This document shows positions 24,630 to 36,344 of a stretch of DNA of 64,000 nucleotides, one piece after another. Within the stretch, counting starts at the first letter, position 1. Each line of letters starts with the position of its first letter. Under the pieces are notes generated by a model. The model worked only from the letters and a program-made list of their open reading frames with translations, searched no databases and had not been told where the DNA came from. Made by a program: the position numbers and the translations under genes. Source of the stretch: Lichenostomus cassidix (taxonomy: Eukaryota > Chordata > Aves > Passeriformes > Meliphagidae); NCBI GenBank assembly GCA_008360975.2, contig CM039187.1, positions 18,505,495-18,569,494 of the forward strand. The letters run 5' to 3'.

Positions 24630-24676
24630 GGAGGGTGTGTGTGCCTGTATGTGCGAGTGCATGTGTGCGTGCATAT
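24630..24676. repeat. TG-rich arm opposing the CA repeat
   Basis: A GTGTGTGTGCC-type tract with TGTATGTGCG and GTGTGCGTGCAT lies about 25 bases right of the CA repeat at 24580. The two are inverted relative to each other and could pair as a long imperfect hairpin. The alternating purine-pyrimidine with CpG is also Z-DNA-prone. Confidence 0.75.
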
Positions 24677-26439
24677 TACTGTCATGCAGAAACACACAGG
24701 ACAGAGGTATGTAGCTCATCATGCACCTTCACTCTGAGGCACTGTGAGAGCACAATCACACAACACTAAGAAATACAAATTGTGCTCCTTTTTGCCGCCC
24801 CTCCCTTGTCCCCATGGTGATGCGAGGAGCGAATGCCTCAAAGCACCCTCCAGAAACACCCCCGAGGGGGATGCAAACAGCACACGACTTAGCAACGCAC
24901 ACCTCCACATACCTAGAAACTACACACGACACTACACACTTACCTGACCTTATCTGGGAACCAGATATTGCCACAGGATCAGCCAGTGAGTGAGAAATAA
25001 CTGTAACTACATCAAAGTGATAGTGTTTTACCCCAGTACTGTAGTCTGTATCAAGATAAACCTGCAAGTTTTAACAACACAGCTACAGCTAACCATATAA
25101 ATGCAGAAACCTATATTAATATACAGCAGATGCCAGAATATACGTGTAAATAAACTAATGCAAGCTATTAAATGCACCACCAATGGAAGCCACACTTTGC
25201 ACAGCAACTAAACCTATTTCAGTATGTGATCCAAACCTCCCCAGGGTTCTGCCTCAGCTTTTGGTACGCCAGGTGAGACGTAAATGAACAAATCCTAAAT
25301 GTTCATGGAGATCCACTGTGCTAGATTTAAGGATTTCTGCAACAGTTGCAGCCTAAGCCTTGGTAACTGATGCACAGGAACATCTGCAGCTACAAACTAC
25401 CTCAGTGAGACTCTAACACGGAGGGCTAATAGGAAAATGGTGCATGAGATTTCCTGGGGCCAATATTTGGGTGAGAAAATCCAACTCATTTGAAGCACGA
25501 ACCAGTGACTGTGTCAGACCCAGGCAAGTGTGTGGCTTGTAGGGCTTCAGAATGAGATTCTTCAACTAATCTCTGCCAGGCTCTCCCATCCCCATCCCTG
25601 TCCCCAGCCTACAGGCCACACTCACTGCAGCAAAAATTGCCTCACTGCTATCTTGAAGTTTCTGCCTTTGCCCCAGAGTCCTAAAAGGACATGCTCAGGC
25701 AGGTATAGACTGGCATTGAAGCAGAAGCTGAGGGAAGTGAAAATGGTGAGGATCTTAGGACAACCCTCCACAGAGTTTTACAGGCTCCAGGTTGCAAGCA
25801 CTCATCCAGAACTCAAATATCAAGCATTTAAAGGTGATTGACCATGTCCAGTCATGATTCAGAACAAATGAGTGGCTGGCCTCTGAAAGGGCCCAGATTT
25901 CTGTATCTCAATACAGACTCAAAATTTAGGCAACTCTTTGGGGAAAACCTTTATGGTACTGAATTTGGATTACAAACCAAATCTTCCCAGACCAGACACA
26001 ACCCTATAACTCTGGAAGGCAAATCCTCCTGAGAGATAGAATGGGAGGAACCAGGCTCTCCATTCCATTCTTTTGCTCCCCAGCTAGAACAGTTGCTAAC
26101 AGAGGTTGGTACTTCCCCTCAGCAAAATGGAGGGCAGACACTGCTGCCCAGGATGGTATCTTACATATTATTCCCTCTCTGAAAGCCAGGATACCAAGCC
26201 ATTGCCAATTTCAGCAGATGGATGAGTCAACCATGTGTAATTAATCTAATTCTGTATGTATATATATTTTTTTCCCATCCGAACAATCAGATGACAGCTT
26301 TCACAACCAGCCCCACAGCCCATATCACCACCATCCCAACAGAAAAACAGCCAAAGCTTTCTTTCATTCTCCCAGTAAGTTGCTGGAGCACTGCTGTCCC
26401 TTGCTGCCGAGGTGAGGCTGGCCCAGAGCTTTGAGCAGA
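24677..26439. other. No recognisable gene
   Basis: Mixed noncoding sequence. A slightly CpG-enriched patch lies around 24790-24890. No repeat family, RNA gene or supported coding frame is recognised. Confidence 0.45.
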
Positions 26440-26640
26440 AAGACCCTGTTGTTCTTTTGTTCAAGTTTGTAACTCTTTGGGGCTGTGTAGGGTTTTGGGT
26501 TTTTTTCCCTTTTCCGTCTCTTTCTGTTTCCTTTTTAATTCTTTTTAATGACTTTCCCGATGCAATCGGCAGAGGACCACGCAGAGACTGTTTCTCCCTG
26601 CTGAGAGGGAAACAAGAGTGAGGGAAAAGGGCACCAAGGG
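26440..26640. promoter_or_regulatory. Weak candidate regulatory block
   Basis: T-rich sequence leads into a CpG-containing core with a perfect small inverted repeat (CCGAT/ATCGG around GCA, about 26558-26570) and nearby ACCACGCAGAG. The CpGs stand out locally. A 134-codon minus-strand frame crosses it (26246-26650) but is Lys/Arg/Gln-rich low-complexity without a domain. Regulatory identity is a guess from composition. Confidence 0.25.
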
Positions 26641-29600
26641 AACTGTTCACATCCTCTATTCATCTCTGCCAGCCTCTGTTCTCTGGTGACTAGCCTCACA
26701 CAGCCCAGCTGTGTGGAGTTAGCATGGAACAAAGCAGAACCTGAACCAGGAAAATCTCACCCAGCACCATGGGGTCTGGCTGTGTCAGCCATGTGAAAGA
26801 AATCCAGGGTGTCTGACCCATGAGTGTGGCCCACATGGTCCTACCACAAGGGCAGCAGGATGGGCCGAGGAGAGGAGAAACGTGCTGTGGTTTCCATGAG
26901 TCCATCAGAAGTCCCCCAGACAGGGAGAGTGGCTGGAGCCCACTGCTCAGCTATCAGGGAGCACACATGAGAGTTGTAGCTTGGGAAACCTGCTGCTGGG
27001 AAGCCAATGAGTGTGAAAGAAGCAAGCTTAAGACTCCTACAGTACTCACAAAGTCCCTAGTCCAGGCGCTCCCAAGCAATGCCATCCTTTGTTCCAGCAG
27101 CTCCCCCAGCTCCAGCCTGGGAATGAGCTCTGTAGAAGCCAGATGGTACTTCCTCCATCTGCTCCCTGGCACTTGCCTGCGTATACATCAGGGAGCAGGG
27201 TGGCTAGCTGGGCAGGCAGGACTGCAAGGTGGAAGCCCTTTGCAAGGAAGCAAAGTTTGCTCCAGCCGGTTGCTTTTGGTGAGCACCAACCCCCTCTCCC
27301 ACAGGCTCCATCTCAGCCAGTTGCAGGGAGTGCCTCACCTTGGCAAACAGCCTCTGGGCTGCACTGCGTGTGGGACAGCTCTGGAAAAGCAGCTGCTGCC
27401 ATAGCAGGCTCTCCGGATTGCCAGGCTGCTGCTAACGAGCCATGCACATTCCAGGGTTGCAGGGAGAGGGGGAGAGCTCTGAGCTGCCAGTGGCCTGGGC
27501 TGGAACACAGGAGCTGGTGGCTGGTGAAAGCATCAGCATGTTGACTGTACTACCTCTCTGCAGGTGACACTTGTCCCAAAGTGTCCCTCCTCTAGGAGGT
27601 GCTGGTTTAATCCTTAGTTTTTCCAGCACCAAAGAGGAGCTGTGATCTCTGTTGCACAGTATAACTGTTGTTTGATAATCAATTACCTTCCAACTAGGAA
27701 ATTTCAAAGCATTTTGTATCTGATAGCTTGCTAAATTGCTTTCTCTTGAGGGAATACATAGCATGTGCTATATGTTTTCATTGATTCTGGGGGTTTTCCA
27801 TGGGGAAAAAGGAAAAAACTCAAAGTACAAATTCCTTTGAAGTTCCCACTGCCCTCTCAGCTTTCAGGCAGGTGAAATGGATGGAGAGAAATATATAAAT
27901 GTAGACTGGGAAAAGCAATGCAATGCCCAGGTACATCCCTGTTGAGACAGACACATCCAGCCCATCCCTCTCTGAGGTATATTCTGCAGCACCTCCAGCC
28001 AAGATCCCAGCAGCTGCATGGTGATCTCTGCTGGTGCTTCTATGCTCCAAGAGTTAGCAAAAGCTTATACTGCATCATCTCCCTCCATTCTAGGGCTACT
28101 TGTTTCTCCCTGTTTGTTAGCAAGTGGGCACAGAAAATGGCTGTTTACCTGCTCCTTGATATCATTTATTTGTACACTGAGAAACTGAGCATGTGAGAGG
28201 ACACCCACAGTCCTCTCTGCTTTCACATAAACAAATTCCTTAACCTTTCCTCACAGGCCCTGGTTTCCACTTCTTTGGCAGCCTTCAGCACTATACAAGA
28301 CTCCACTGCAGCAGGCCAGAGAGCTGCTGGGACCTCTTCTGTCTCAGCAGTGACCCTGGCATTGGTAAAATGCAGACCCAAAAATGTTCTTACTGCAAGA
28401 ATGCAATATTACTGACTCCCACTCAATCTGAGATCTGCCCTCCCCCCTAGGCACTGCACTAGTTCCCCCATTCCTTAGTCACACTGAGCCTTTGTATCAA
28501 CTGAATATTACTCACCTAAGTTTAGTTTATTTCTCCAGCATACAAACCTAAATATTTTGAGTTACAACCTTGTTTTCCAAAGGACTTGCAACTTTCTTCC
28601 AGTTTGCTACCTCTCTGGGCGGTTTTCATTTCATTGTCAAAATCTCTAAAATATTGATCAGAAGTAGTTTCAGGCCAATCCCCAGCAAAAACTCCTCCCT
28701 TTTTAAGGAATAACTGCATCATAGCTCAGAGCCAGATTGTGTCCAGAGAACAGTGACCAGCACAAGTGGGAATATCTCCCGTGCTGGGACCTGACACAAC
28801 CACACCCTGAAGGAGTGCAAAGGAGGCATTATAAGAGGAGCAGGCAGTAGAAATCAGCTCTGAAAAATCAGAATATAAGTTCAGTCAAGAATGACTGATA
28901 GCTGCAAGTTGGTCTTAAATTCAAGCTGGGGTAAAAATCTAGGGAAATCCCAGGGCTACACTTCCAGAAGAAGCACTTGTTGACAGCCATTCTCTTTCTG
29001 ACCTAATGGACTGGAAGAGAGGAACAGAGAATCTGAAACCCTCAGCAGATTGCTTCCAGGTCTTGCTTTTCTCTTGCAATACACAGTATGTGTGGATGCC
29101 AAGCAGCAGCAGGGGAGAATCAGAGTGGTTAGATGATGTGCTTTCCTTCTGCTCTGCCATCCTACAGCAACTCATCCTGATGGAGAAAACCAAGAATAAA
29201 AAGATCTGATGTTGATAAAAGAAGAAAAAATAGAAACAGGGTATAGCAAAAGCTGTATTTCTCAAAATATCCCTGAATGAAAATGTTCCTAACACTAGAA
29301 TAAGACATTGGCTTTATCAGAAGCTTTCTTCACAATATCTTAATTAATAAACCACATTTTTCATTTTTAGAAGTATTGGAAATTTCAGAGGAGTCCACCA
29401 TAAAAGCAATTCAGGAGCTGCCAGATGTACAGCAAGGAAGCACCTCAAAAAAAAAAATTCAAGTGTGGAAGTCTCTCTGCAAAGATACTTAAACCACTGG
29501 GTCGAAATAGCACCGCAACAAAGCGTAGAAGGGTATTTACAGCATGTGACTCTTTTCTGCTCCCTGCAATATATTTATCAGTCAGTCTTTTCCTTAATAT

Positions 29601-31454
29601 GTGATGCAATCTCCTGGTCTCCTGCAGGAGTTTCACCATTGCAGATTGACAGACTATTCTAGGTGCAAAGCCAAAACAATCACATCCAGGTAGACATTGC
29701 ACAAACTCAGAGATGCACAACCCCAAGGGCCTGTCCAAAGGGAGCAGAGACAATGGCAGCACAAATGTCCCATGAACAAAGCAGCAGGGGGATCTGGCAG
29801 ATCCTGGGGCAGTGACAGGCTGACTGTTAGCCAGAGGGTCCATGAGTCTGACAGCTCTGGTCTGTGTAGTACAGCAATGACCACTCATACCCACAGCAGT
29901 GCTGAGGCTTTGGAGCCATGACAAGGTTCTTAGCATCACTGTTGCTCTCAGTGCCCACGAGCAGAAAGTACCACCAAAACTTAAGTGTTCTTAGCACTGC
30001 ACCATGGGACAGCCCAACCAGGACTGCTACAGACTGCTGCCCAGCAACCTGCCCTGCCACTTCCAGACACTCCAGACCATCCTAAGCAAAACTATCCCAC
30101 ATCTTTGCTTTCCTTGTCATTGGGAATTCCTCTAGTGAGTAACTCCTGTTTTCACCACATCACAGACCACAAGGCAGAACCAAGGTCATACTTTGGTGTC
30201 TGGACTAACAAGACCCTCAGTGGATATGATAGTAGCCACCATCCACCAACAGCCACTCATCCAACATTACGCAGTGGGAGCCTGAAGGCCCATGGACAAG
30301 TTTAAATACAGCCTTGGGCCCATGGGTGGAGGTTGCAGGAGACACTGGTCAGGGTGGTTAAGGCCTACAAAAGTACAAAAACCTTTGCTAAGGGTGGATA
30401 CCTTTGCTGAGCTTTACCAGGAATTCAGATGAAACTCAAAAAGGACCAAGAAACCTGAAAGAGATTGTTCCTTTGCCTTCTAGTGTCAAGAGCTGGACCA
30501 ACTGATATCCAGCCTGGAAAGTACAGGGAGCTTTCAGAAGCTGTGAAGCAACCCCCAAAAGAAGTGGCAGTCCCCATGTTGCCTATGTTTTCAGCACAGT
30601 TCCATCCTTTTATCTGTTCTTTGGTTAATACAGCCTAGCAATCAGGATGTTACCGTTTTTATGGGATGCTGTTGGAGTTGGAATTCCCCAAGACTGCTTC
30701 AGGGAGAAATGAATGGTAATCCCATGTGCCAAACTGGATCCATATGGCCTGGGAGGGATGAAAATCTTGGCAATGTCACCAACTTCTCCATTCTGGTGGG
30801 AGGGCTGAGGCATAAGGAAAGCTGAGACAAGCTGCAGCAGTGAGTTTGTGCTCCTGCCATGTCTCATTCCACCCAGGACATTCCCTTTCCATGTTCCTTG
30901 AGAGATGGGCTGTCCACTGAAGTACCTTCATGACGAAGGGATGACAGATAGCATGAACACAAACTCGGTTTCTCTTGTCACTTGTTAAGACCAATGCATT
31001 CCTCAGAGCTATGTCCCACTCTGGAGCAATATTCAGAGTCCCCCGTGGACCAGTAGGGTCCGAGAACCTCATGAAGCCCATAGTGATCGTGGGAAGACAT
31101 CCCAGATCCAGCTGAAGGCCACACCTTCAGCCCAGCATCACTTGATGGAGCAGTGCAGCCACGGCCACCGGTCAGGGCACTGCACTGAGGTCAGCCGAGG
31201 TTAGGCAGGAGCTGAGACAGACCAGCCCTCCCCTGCCAAGGTCTGCACATGCCTCCGCTCTCCTCCAGGCAGGGCAGCACCCAGAGCTCAAGGTGCTCTC
31301 TCAAGCCCTTTTCCCCTGACCTCCATCCTGCTCCACAACCCGCACAGCACTGGACACACCACGCTGCAGGAGCCAGCTGCAGAGGCAGGGTGGGCATCTG
31401 TCCTGCCTCGCTGTCCCCTGGCTGTCCTGCTCCTGCAGCCAGGGAAGCCCTCTC
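26641..31454. other. Nearly five kilobases without a supported gene
   Basis: Mostly unique-looking sequence. Open frames at 26820-27404 (194 codons), 27089-27544, 29445-29939 and 30776-31081 show no recognised domain. An 8-bp inverted repeat (GGTGCTGG / CCAGCACC) lies at about 27599-27631. AT-rich patches at 27650-27740 and 29330-29390 are weak regulatory candidates at most. I found no CR1, MIR or LTR signature here. Confidence 0.45.
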
Positions 31455-31960
31455 CAGCCTGCCCGGATCGGCAGAGGCGGGTCAGGGATCGCCCGGGGCG
31501 GGGGCTGAGGCGTGTCCCCCCAAGATGACTTCAGATGCATTCCAGCGAGCCTGGCAACCTCCCGCACACACAAATAAAAGGAAATGAGAAACTTTGGCAA
31601 CAAAGAAACTGGCAGGGAAGCCACAGAGGCACACAGGAACGGGAAAAGAGATTAAACACAGGCTCAAGAGCCCCAGCGTGCTGAGCCTTCCTCTCTAAAG
31701 CCTCCCTTTAACTTTGATGGGGGGGCACAGGAGTCTTCTTTTCACTTGAAAGGGCGAGAGGAGGGGCTGGATAAAAGGGATCCAGCATTATCCGGAATTG
31801 AGAGCACAAGAACGGGCTACAAAGCTTAAGAAAAGAAAAGTGCAGGCACACAGCTTCCCTATATACTTTCCTTGGTGGAAATCAGGAGCTGAGATCTGAA
31901 TCTGGCCAGAGAAGAGATCAAAGTGAAGGGAGATATTACAGGAGGAAGTTTAATAATGCA
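31455..31960. promoter_or_regulatory. CpG-dense patch and adjoining candidate element
   Basis: The left end (about 31460-31520) packs roughly eight CpGs into 60 bases (CCGGATCGG, GGCGGG, ATCGCCCGGGGCGG). It passes into complex sequence with CATTCCAGCGAGCC, ACTTTGGCAACAAAG and GCATTATCCGGAATTGAG. CpG clusters of this kind outside repeats mark unmethylated promoters or enhancers. No first exon or TATA arrangement is convincing. Confidence 0.35.
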
Positions 31961-33696
31961 AAGCAGTTTGATGAATCCTCTTCCCAAAAAACCTTTTTGG
32001 TTTTTTTCAGCAATACAAAAATATGTATTTGAGGCCCTCCAATTTATACTGGCAGACACTGATTTATATTGATACTACTTGCTATCTAAGAGTCCATCCC
32101 AATATATTAGACCACATAATTCTGTTTCTTTGTGTTAGGATAACTCATAAACATGCAGTGTGTACCCCAGAGTCTAAAGTGCACTTTAACGTCTGTGTTA
32201 AGATCAAGTGAAAAGCCCCTGCTTTGTACATCATGAGCTGTGTGGTTTCCTGTATGGAGTACATATGCTGTGGAGCTGACTGATCACAGATGTAGCATCT
32301 ACCTTGCTCTTCATGTATCATTAAACTTCAGGCACTTAGCTGGATCTGGAGTGGGGAAGAAGGCAACCCTTTCTATCAAATGGATAGATCCTTTCAGAAA
32401 GTAAAGGGGAAACACCCACAAAAGCCTCACACAACCCCTTCTCTCTGGATGAGAAAGGACACACACTCTCTCTATGCAGTCACAGCAGTACAGGACAACA
32501 GGCAAAGTATTTGCATTAGGCATGAGAAGAGCCCAAAGCACTCCAGAGCTAAAGTCTGATTCTTTGCATGAGCTAGTTTCCTCTTCTGACACACACTGGG
32601 ATGTCAAAGGATTGTTAGTAGAGAACCAGCTCATTCCTTCCAGACACACACATATCACACGCTCCAAAGATGATCTTCTTATTCCTTAAAGAATCACAGC
32701 AGGTAGGAACAAAATGTTAGGGAGATCTTTGGGGCTCAGAGGCCCTGTCCCAGCTCTGAATGATCTGGCTGTATAAACTACCCTGGCCGGTGTCACAGGA
32801 CTTCGGGAGCTACCTTGGAGGATCTTCTCCCAAGAAGACACAATCCCATGAGCACCATTTCCCACTGATACACAGTGATCTCAGTTCAACGGCAGCCTAG
32901 CACCACAGATGTCTGACTGAGCATCCACATGCCATGAACCACCTTAGTAGGTCGGCTGGGACAGCAGTGAGAAAATGGATTAGGATTGAGACAGTAAATT
33001 CCACTGGGACTTGAATACTGGGTATCTTCTCTACTGTCTGGCTCTGTGGATCAGAACCAGTGCCAAAGAAGTGGAGTCCCAGTGCACTGGAAAAAAAAAG
33101 AGACCCATCCTGGTATACTCACCGGGTGATGAAGTGAACCGTGGTGACTCCAAAGTTTAAAGTGCCTGGCCATTCTGCACAGAGGAATAGAAGGCTGCTC
33201 AGATATTCATGTGCCCTCTTCAAATGCTGGATAATGGATTTGTCACACCCCATGCCACAACTGGTTCAGACAGCATGTCAGAGGTGCCACTCTTTCCAAG
33301 GTGCTTGAGATTTATGTCCAAGCTTCTTCTGCTGAAAAGAAGGGGAAATGAAACACAGAGAAGCAAATTTTTCTATGGGGCCTGCAGCATCCAACATCAG
33401 ATGAGAAATTTTCCTTTACAAGTTCATTCACAAGACAAGAAGTCCTGCTGGTTCCTTTAAATACCTAAACTCTGGAGAGACAGAGGATTTCCAAGTCAAA
33501 TGGATGGATTCCTGACTGTATAAACAGAGTGGTTCCCAAGACAGTCTTATGCTGAATCAATGGACAAAGAAAATTTTCCAAAATAGCCATACATTCAGAA
33601 GTTCAAGCAGTGGGACAGTTTTTTCAAGACACTGTGAAGTAATGAGAGTAAGGCTGGGATACTTCTCTTTATTTCAGCTATTGTACTTTGGTACCT
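31961..33696. other. No recognisable feature
   Basis: Ordinary noncoding sequence. A stretch near 32690-32760 beginning AAAGAATCACAGCAGG faintly recalls the start of an antisense CR1 3' end but does not continue convincingly. No supported gene. Confidence 0.45.
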
Positions 33697-33742
33697 GCTC
33701 TGGACCTGAATTTCCCCACCTGCAGAATGGAAAATAGCTTCC
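33697..33742 (+). mobile_element. Possible MIR 3' fragment
   Basis: CTGGACCTGAATTTCCCCAC followed by CTGCAGAATGGAAAATAG resembles the MIR 'CCTCAGTTTCCCCATCTGTAAAATGGGGATA' portion in order and spacing. Very short, so confidence is limited. A second weaker look-alike lies at about 34025-34060. Confidence 0.35.
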
Positions 33743-34369
33743 TAGGCTTTAAGCTTGGCTCTGAAGCCTGTTTTGCCCAGATCTCCATAGGAATTTTTAT
33801 CCACAGCAAGTGGACGCCAGTGACTCTCCGTATTCACACCACATTCCACCAGGACCCATGTGCAGGGCTGAGTCCACCTTCATGTGGTCCCACCCTCCAT
33901 ACCTATGCTTACCTGTGTTCAGGAAACCTGAGTGAACGGGTGGGAGCATAGGACAGATAAAAGGAGAAGCTGAGCCTTTCCTCTGGCTTAGACTTTCTAC
34001 AGGATGTGGGGACAGAGTTCCAAAATGCTCATTTTCCTCTCTGTGAAACAGGTGAGCTATATTCTTAGCCTCCTTTTTGCCAAGGGGGTACTGTTTCCTC
34101 TCCCACCACTTCAGACTCCATGGCATGCACCAGCAGCCAGATGGGTTGAGAACTGTGACCACCTTGTTCATGGCTTCTGGCTCCCTACACATCTTACTTA
34201 ATCTGCAAAAATACTGACCTAAAGCTGAGCTCCCTGGCCTGGAAAAATGAGGCTATTGCAGCTGCCCTGGCAAGGCTGCATGGCAGCACTGTGGCATCAA
34301 ATCTCTGAACTCATAGGATGTGGGCTGCAAGCTGACTCCGCTTAGAGAGAACATTAACTACACCTCTTT
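33743..34369. other. No recognisable feature
   Basis: Ordinary noncoding sequence leading into the next candidate element. The minus-strand open frame 33797-34192 (131 codons) has no recognisable domain. Confidence 0.45.
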
Positions 34370-34760
34370 ATTATTGAGAAGAAATTTATTGGAGACATCC
34401 CTCCCTCTCTTCAGCTTCTCCTTTACCTTCGCAGAAAAGTAAACATTTAATTTTTTTTGTTGTTAATAGATTTAATGTTCATTTGTCGGTAGCCTAGGGG
34501 CAGGAACGCATGACATTTCAAATAATTGTTGTTTCGGGGGTATCCTCTGGAGGAAAATGCTGCAAAAGTGTGGAGAAGATTTAAGTAAATTACTGTGTCA
34601 GCTTCTATTTATTCCTTACATGATTGCCAGAGGCAGGGCTGCGAGATAACCATTAGACGCCCAGCCATAAAACAGGGAAGCAGAATTTCAAAAAGCCAGA
34701 GTGCCATTACTGGAAAGTTAGTGTGTAACATGTTAAATTATCCCCAAAGTAGGGGGATAT
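34370..34760. promoter_or_regulatory. Strong candidate conserved noncoding element
   Basis: About 390 bases of complex, repeat-free sequence with retained CpGs (CCTTCGCAG, TTGTCGGTAGCC, GGAACGCATGAC, TTTCGGGGG, GCTGCGAGATAACC, AGACGCCC) among homeodomain-type motifs (TTAATAGATTTAATG, CAAATAATTGTTG, GTTAAATTATCC). CpGs persisting in AT-rich DNA are unusual unless hypomethylated or under selection. No open frame spans it. Flanked on the right by purine-rich sequence and a GATA repeat. Confidence 0.52.
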
Positions 34761-34865
34761 AGGAGGGGGGAGACACGTGTCTAAGAGGGAGAGAAAAGAA
34801 AAAGGGAAGAAGAGAGACTGTGTAAGTGAAGGGAAGGAGTTTCTCCATATGGAAGTAGTGAAGGA

Positions 34866-34890
34866 TTAGATAGATAGATGGATAGATAGG
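34866..34890. repeat. (GATA)n-type tetranucleotide repeat
   Basis: About six TAGA/GATA units, one interrupted by ATGG. Short simple repeat between a purine-rich stretch and the CR1 insertion. Confidence 0.92.
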
Positions 34891-34990
34891 AATGAAGACT
34901 CAGACAATTCTTCAGTCCACCTCTGAGGGCCTGCTGCAGTGCTTAAGGACCTTTGGAGCAGGTGAAACCACTCATTTTCCAATAGCCAGA

Positions 34991-35538
34991 ATAGGCTGCA
35001 GTCAAGGGAGGTGATTGTCCCCCTCTGCTCTGCACTGGTGCAACCTCACCTTGAATACTGAGGGCAGTTTTGGTCACTGCAATGTAAGAAAGATATTAAG
35101 CTGTTAGGAAGCGTCTAAAGGAAAGCGACAAAGATGGTAAAGTGCCTTGAGGAGAAGCCATGAGGAGCAGCTGAGGTCACTTGTTCCGTTCAGCCTGGAC
35201 AAGAGGAGACTGAGGGGAGACCTCATTGCAGTTGCAACTTCCTTGTAGGCGGAAGAGGAGGGGCAGACACTGGTGACCAGATACAGGACTGAGAGAATGG
35301 CCTGAAGTTGTGTCAGGGTAGATTTAGGTTGGATATTAGAAAAAGGTTCTTCACCCAGAAGGTGGTCAGGCACTGTTACAGACTCCCAAGGGTCACAGCA
35401 CCAGCCTGACAGAGTTCAAAAGGTGTTTAGACAATGCTCTCAGGCACATGGTGTGACTCTTGAGCATGTCCTGTGCAGGACCAGGAGCTGGACTTTGATG
35501 ATCCTTGTGGGTCCCAACTTCCAACTCAGCTTCTGTGA
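34991..35538 (+). mobile_element. CR1 LINE, truncated copy including the ORF2 3' end
   Basis: The 5' part translates to VPLCSALVQPHLEY, then a stop, then GQFWSL, which corresponds to the conserved CR1 ORF2 C-terminal region 'PLYSALVRPHLEYCVQFW'; the expected Cys codon is now TGA. Downstream are the same landmarks as in the 9790 copy: GAGGAGCAGCTGAGGTCAC, GAATGGCCTGAAGTTGTGTC, TTCTTCACCCAGAAGGTGGT, GGAGCTGGACTTTGATGATC and a degenerate 3' end CAACTCAGCTTCTGTGA. It is inactive. It inserted about 250 bp from the candidate element ending near 34760. Confidence 0.93.
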
Positions 35539-36344
35539 CAGGTCCATCTACCCAGAACAATCAGCTTCAAGCTTTCCCTTATCAGCTCCTTTCCGCCTCC
35601 CACCTCTCAGCTGTGGGACAGTATAACACCCAAAGGACTGGTGAGGGCCAGAGTCATCTCCAGTTCTGCTCAAGACCATGAACTCTGCTGCAAGATGATA
35701 CTCAGGCTGAAAGTTAAGCAAGTCTTGAAAACAAAAGGAAGGAAGTCTGCCTGGGAGGAATGGGAAATGGTCAGGTTCTGACATTGAAGCTAGTGGAAAG
35801 GGACTTGCCCCTCACACCTAGCTTTGCTTGTTGTGTCTGTTTGTGCTGTTCTGGACAGATCCTGCTTGTCCTGCACAAGCTTCCTCATCAACCTCCCTCC
35901 ACTCCTGTTTATTACTCACACTCTACAGCTCAGCTCTGCCCTCTGACTCATTGCCCAGAAGCTGACGGTTCTCCTTTTCTTTCATTGTAATTTATTTACA
36001 TCATGAAAAACAATTAAGTTCCAAAAAGTCTTATTTATCCCAGAGATCTGGTTTTATCTTCCCCAGCATCACTCTTCATTTGTTCCTGCCACTGCTTCAT
36101 TTTTCCTCACTTTTTGTCCAAGTAAAGCTCAGCTGTGTGGGAGTCAAGGGGCTAACAAACTTGGGACTCAGGCCCTGTAGCCCCAGCCTCTCCAAGCAAA
36201 TGTCTCTGCTCCCACCCTCTCACGTAAGAAGATGGGAGTCCAACCACACACTCAACAATAAATAACCAGGGAGATTCTTTTTTTCTTTTTCTTTTTTTTT
36301 TTTTTTTTTACTGCCTCACAAGGAAGACTTGCTGGTTAAATCAT
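35539..36344. other. No recognisable gene
   Basis: Ordinary noncoding sequence ending in a long T tract (36276-36310). Overlapping frames on both strands have no recognisable domains. Confidence 0.45.
36276..36310. repeat. Poly-T tract
   Basis: About 33 bases of T with two C interruptions. It could be the reverse-oriented tail of an old retroposon, but no body is recognisable on its right side. Confidence 0.93.

Noticed and set aside
26820..27404. 194-codon plus-strand open frame
   Set aside because: Gln/Ser/Leu-rich without a domain and shadowed by 27089-27544 in another frame.
30615..30640. miR-9-like TCTTTGGTTA start
   Set aside because: Similarity to the microRNA ends after about ten bases and there is no hairpin partner.
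30776..31081. Minus-strand frame with a protein-like composition
   Set aside because: It reads plausibly for about 100 residues and stays open slightly upstream to a stop near 31128, but I cannot match it to any family and see no splice signals. A BLASTP search would settle it.
28700..31200. Endogenous retrovirus or LTR
   Set aside because: Searched for LTR ends, primer-binding sites and retroviral protein motifs and found none on either strand.
32690..32760. Antisense CR1 start-like AAAGAATCACAGCAGG
   Set aside because: Similarity stops after about 20 bases; no further CR1 landmarks.
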